DNA from: Pseudomonadota bacterium
Lineage (GTDB): Bacteria > Pseudomonadota > Alphaproteobacteria > Parvibaculales > Parvibaculaceae
Assembly (NCBI GenBank): GCA_021780275.1
Contig: JAJXZC010000664.1
Coordinates: 1 to 6,423, forward strand
Length of the DNA: 6,423 nucleotides
Direction of reading: 5' to 3'
Part shown: piece after piece, positions 3,788-6,423 of the stretch
How positions within the stretch are numbered: position 1 is the first letter of the stretch
Layout: each line of letters starts with the position of its first letter
The notes under the pieces: model-generated
Seen by the model: the letters and a program-made list of their open reading frames with translations, nothing else
The model's database searches: none
What the model was told of the DNA's origin: nothing
Made by a program: the position numbers and the translations under genes

Positions 3788-6423
3788 CTAGCGCCGGGCG
3801 GCGGTTTTGGTGGCGGGGAGGGTGATGGGTTCGCCGGCGAAGAGTTGCGGCGCGCCAGTTTTTTCCGCCATGTGGTTGTAGTTTTTGACCTGCGTTTTCA
3901 CGATCTGGTCGAAATCCGCCAGTTTTTCCGAGAGTTCCTGGCGGACCGTCGCCATGCGCGCCTTTGCCTGAGGGGTTGGCGGCTCACCGTAACCGATGGA
4001 ACCGCCGCGGAGCAGGCCCTGCACGTCGCTGTGCAAATCGGCGAGGAAGTGGATGTCGTCCTCGGGCGCGCCGCGCTGCACCTTCGTGTTGTACAGCTCG
4101 TTTTTCAGTTTGAAGAGCGCCATGTGGAGCGACCGGCCGGCGGCCAGCAGATCCTTGTAGTGCGGATTGGGATCCTGGCCTTCGGAGGGTCGGACGTCGG
4201 AGGCGAAGCCGGCGATTTGATGATCGAGTTCGTCGATGTGATTGAGCGTTTCATCGAGCGAACTCATCATGTCGCGCGCTTCGAGACCGTAGGCGACTTC
4301 CGCGGCGAAGGCGCCGGGAACGACCGTCGCGGTCGGGTCCTTGATGACGTCCACGGCTTGCGTTTGCGTCTGGTCGCCAACCGAAACGGTGACCTTGTAG
4401 GTGCCGGGAGCCACGAGCGGTCCGCCGCCGCCGAAGAAGAAAGCGGCAGCGCCGCCCGGACGCCGCGGAGCGGGCGCGCCACGATAGCGAACCGGCGCCT
4501 GGTAGCGCAGGTTCCAGACGAAGCGGTTGATACCCGCGTCGGCCGCGCCGTAGTGCGTGGCGACGGTCTCGCCGGCGGCGTCGGTGATGACGATCTTCAC
4601 TGGCCCATGTTGCGGACCGGCTCCCATCATCATTCCACCGTGCTCGCCGGGCCCACCCGGACCGCCGGGGCCATGCGGGCCCTTGATCGCGGTCTTCACG
4701 AAGTAGTCGATGATCGCGCCTTCCGGAGCGGGCGGAACGTGATAGGTGTCGCTCTGCTGGCCCCGCATGCCGCCGAAGAAATTGTTCACGAGCATCGCAT
4801 TATTGATCTGGAAGAGATGGAGGTTCGAGGACGCAACTTCCGACGTCATCTCCTCGATCGGACGAATGTCGTTCAGGACGAAGAAGCCGCGGCCGTGCGT
4901 CGCGATCGCGAGATCGTGCTCGGCCTTGGCGAACGTCAGATCCCAAACGGGAACGACGGGGAATTTGACCGGGAATTTCTGCCACTGGTCGCCGTCGTTG
5001 GTGGAGTAGTAGAGGCCGGTTTCGTTACCGAGGACGAGCAGGCCGCGCTGGTTCGGATCTTCGCGAACGACTTCGACGGGCTCGTCGGGCAGGCCGGTGA
5101 CGATCTTCTGCCAGGTCTTGCCGTAGTCGCGCGTGCGGAAGACGTAGGGATGATTGTTGTCGAGCATGTGCGCGTCGAAACTGGCGTAGGCGGTGCCGGG
5201 ATCGAAGGGCGAAACGCCGAGTTGATAGACGCGAGCCCATTCGGGGGCGCCGGTGATATTGGCGGTGACGTCCGTCCAGGTTTTGCCGCCGTCTTTCGTC
5301 ACGTGGACCATGCCGTCGTCGCTGCCCACCCAGATGACGTTCGGATTCGACGGCGCGATGGTGATGGACATGATCGTGTCGTAGGTTTCCGCGCCGCTCA
5401 AATCGAGATTGATCGGGCCGCCGGAATTCACCTGCTTCGATTTGTCGTTGCGGGTGAGATCGGGGCTGATCGCCGACCAGGTTTTGCCGCCGTCCATCGA
5501 ACGGAACAGCACGTTGCCGCCGAGGTAAACTTCGTTCGCGTCGGTCGGCGAAACGGCGAGTGGCGAAGTCCAGTTGAAGCGGTATTTCAGCTTCGCCGGC
5601 GATTCCTCCTCGACGCCCGCCATGTAGGGCCGAATCATCCAGCGGTTGCGCTTGGCCAGGTTGAGCCGGGAGACGAAGCCGTCCTGTGAATCGGTATAGA
5701 TGATCTTGGGATTGCTCGGCGCGGGGATGGCGTATTGGCCGTCGCCGCCCGCCACGGTGTACCAACCTTCCTGCTGGTTGCCGCACCATGCGTTGTTATC
5801 CTGCAAGCCGGCGCAGAGCGTGTAGGGATAGTTGGAGCTGACGCTCACCATGTACATCTCTTCGAGCGGCATGCCGTCGAGGAAGCGCCAGTGTTTGCCG
5901 CCGTCCATCGTGTCGTACGCGCCGCCGTCATTGCCCTGAATAATGCGCTCGGGATTGGTGGGATCGACCCAGAAGGCGTGGTGGTCGACGTGGACGCCGC
6001 GGTCGATGACGTGCGCGGTGCGCCCGCCGTTATCCGATTCCATCAGCTGGAACGACAGGAAGTAGAGCTTTTCCTGATCGTTCGGCGCGACGAAAAGGCG
6101 CGAGAAATAGAACGGGCGAACGTCGAGCGCGTGATTGTCGCTCACGGCGGTCCAGGAATCGCCCATATTGAGCGACTGCCAGAGCAGCCCGTGTTTCGCC
6201 TCGACGAGCGCATAGACGTGATCGGGATTGGTGGGCGCGACGGCCAGCGCGATGCGGCCGAGCGGGCCCTCGGGCAGTCCCTTAGCCAGCTTCGTCCACG
6301 TGTCGCCGCCGTCGGTCGAGCGGTAAATCCCGCTGCCCGGGCCGCCGTCGTCCAGCGTCCAGGGATAACGGCGCGCTTGCCACAGGCCGGCGAACAGCAC
6401 GCGCGGATTGTTGGGCGCCATCA
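3788..6423 (-). CDS. BNR/Asp-box beta-propeller protein, VPS10/sortilin-like glycosyl hydrolase family (5' partial)
   Basis: The frame is open from the right edge to the TAG at 3788-3790, giving 877 residues counted from the ATG at 6421-6419. That ATG is internal: MAPNNPRVLFAGLWQ is the family's usual 'DPxNPxVLYAA' repeat strand, so roughly 200 N-terminal residues, including any signal peptide, probably lie outside the window. Asp-box motifs of the S-x-D-x-G-x-T-W type occur at about 35-42, 307-315, 375-382, 430-437 and 473-480, with degenerate ones near 83-90, 129-135 and 171-178, indicating multi-bladed propellers. Other family marks are GLQDNNAWCG (205-214), with two cysteines at 203 and 213 that could form a disulphide, and IATHGRGFFVLNDI (506-519). 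After the propellers, residues 608-690 resemble a FlgD-like Ig domain (VKIVITDAAGETV, then APGTYKVTVSVGDQ). Residues about 705-850 are probably a helical C-terminal region. Such proteins are often called sialidase or glycosyl hydrolase, but no catalytic set is evident; a secreted binding or scaffolding role is equally possible. It converges on the DUF5916 gene. Confidence 0.85.
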   Translation of the reverse strand, partial: MAPNNPRVLFAGLWQARRYPWTLDDGGPGSGIYRSTDGGDTWTKLAKGLPEGPLGRIALAVAPTNPDHVYALVEAKHGLLWQSLNMGDSWTAVSDNHALDVRPFYFSRLFVAPNDQEKLYFLSFQLMESDNGGRTAHVIDRGVHVDHHAFWVDPTNPERIIQGNDGGAYDTMDGGKHWRFLDGMPLEEMYMVSVSSNYPYTLCAGLQDNNAWCGNQQEGWYTVAGGDGQYAIPAPSNPKIIYTDSQDGFVSRLNLAKRNRWMIRPYMAGVEEESPAKLKYRFNWTSPLAVSPTDANEVYLGGNVLFRSMDGGKTWSAISPDLTRNDKSKQVNSGGPINLDLSGAETYDTIMSITIAPSNPNVIWVGSDDGMVHVTKDGGKTWTDVTANITGAPEWARVYQLGVSPFDPGTAYASFDAHMLDNNHPYVFRTRDYGKTWQKIVTGLPDEPVEVVREDPNQRGLLVLGNETGLYYSTNDGDQWQKFPVKFPVVPVWDLTFAKAEHDLAIATHGRGFFVLNDIRPIEEMTSEVASSNLHLFQINNAMLVNNFFGGMRGQQSDTYHVPPAPEGAIIDYFVKTAIKGPHGPGGPGGPGEHGGMMMGAGPQHGPVKIVITDAAGETVATHYGAADAGINRFVWNLRYQAPVRYRGAPAPRRPGGAAAFFFGGGGPLVAPGTYKVTVSVGDQTQTQAVDVIKDPTATVVPGAFAAEVAYGLEARDMMSSLDETLNHIDELDHQIAGFASDVRPSEGQDPNPHYKDLLAAGRSLHMALFKLKNELYNTKVQRGAPEDDIHFLADLHSDVQGLLRGGSIGYGEPPTPQAKARMATVRQELSEKLADFDQIVKTQVKNYNHMAEKTGAPQLFAGEPITLPATKTAARR
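4601..4681 (-). other. Gly/Pro/His/Met-rich low-complexity insert in the propeller protein
   Basis: Residues 581-607 of the visible minus-strand protein are almost entirely Gly, Pro, His and Met: GPHGPGGPGGPGEHGG, then MMMGAGPQHGP. The segment sits between the propeller part and the Ig-like domain, just before VKIVITDAAGE. It looks like a flexible linker that grew by slippage. A second glycine-rich patch with FFFGGGG follows at residues 649-667 (bases 4421-4477). The frame is intact through both. Confidence 0.6.

Noticed and set aside
3779..3802. A 10-bp exact direct repeat GCCGGGCGGC on both sides of the propeller gene's stop codon
   Set aside because: It is short and made only of G and C in GC-rich DNA; probably chance or minor slippage, with no linked feature.
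3628..3825. A small plus-strand frame whose product has a hydrophobic segment (FACAAFLMLGPLLC) resembling a signal peptide
   Set aside because: It overlaps the end of the DUF5916 gene, runs through the terminator hairpin and ends antisense to the propeller gene. The hydrophobic run comes from the terminator sequence.
3845..5689. A 614-codon open frame on the plus strand opposite the propeller gene
   Set aside because: It is entirely antisense to a gene with clear Asp-box repeats. Its product is Arg/Val/Asp-rich without recognisable domains, as expected from the reverse frame of GC-rich coding DNA that seldom uses codons giving antisense stops.

Overview
The window reads as an ordinary stretch of a high-GC, Gram-negative bacterial chromosome. 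All three genes belong to exported or outer-membrane families, and the protein families together with hairpin-type intergenic repeats built on a GGCTTCAGCC core are most reminiscent of Acidobacteriota. That assignment is inference from recalled family resemblance; no rRNA or other marker gene is present.

Layout: (1) 2-883, plus strand, the 3' part of a gene for a transporter-like outer-membrane beta-barrel protein of the 'MetA-pathway of phenol degradation' family; its start lies left of the window. (2) 884-1324, a 441-base gap without a convincing gene. It holds a weak hairpin after the first gene, a roughly 94-bp REP-like element with 7-bp terminal inverted repeats, two further hairpin modules with the same core, and the leader of the next gene. 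(3) 1325-3652, plus strand, a complete gene for a secreted outer-membrane protein with an N-terminal CBM9-like domain and a DUF5916 beta-barrel. (4) 3653-3787, a convergent intergenic region with a strong bidirectional rho-independent terminator. (5) 3788-6423, minus strand, the C-terminal 877 residues of a large BNR/Asp-box beta-propeller protein (VPS10/sortilin-like 'glycosyl hydrolase' family); its N-terminus lies right of the window.

How the genes relate: genes 1 and 2 point the same way but are separated by 441 bases of repeat-rich DNA, so they are probably not one operon. Genes 2 and 3 converge on a shared terminator. All three products probably act at or outside the outer membrane, but nothing in the sequence ties them to one pathway. 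I found no tRNA, rRNA, CRISPR array, transposase, toxin-antitoxin or defence gene. The least explained parts are the cluster of hairpin repeats, the hydrophilic tail with a CxxC motif on the DUF5916 protein, and the Gly/His/Met-rich insert in the propeller protein. I see no convincing new biological system.
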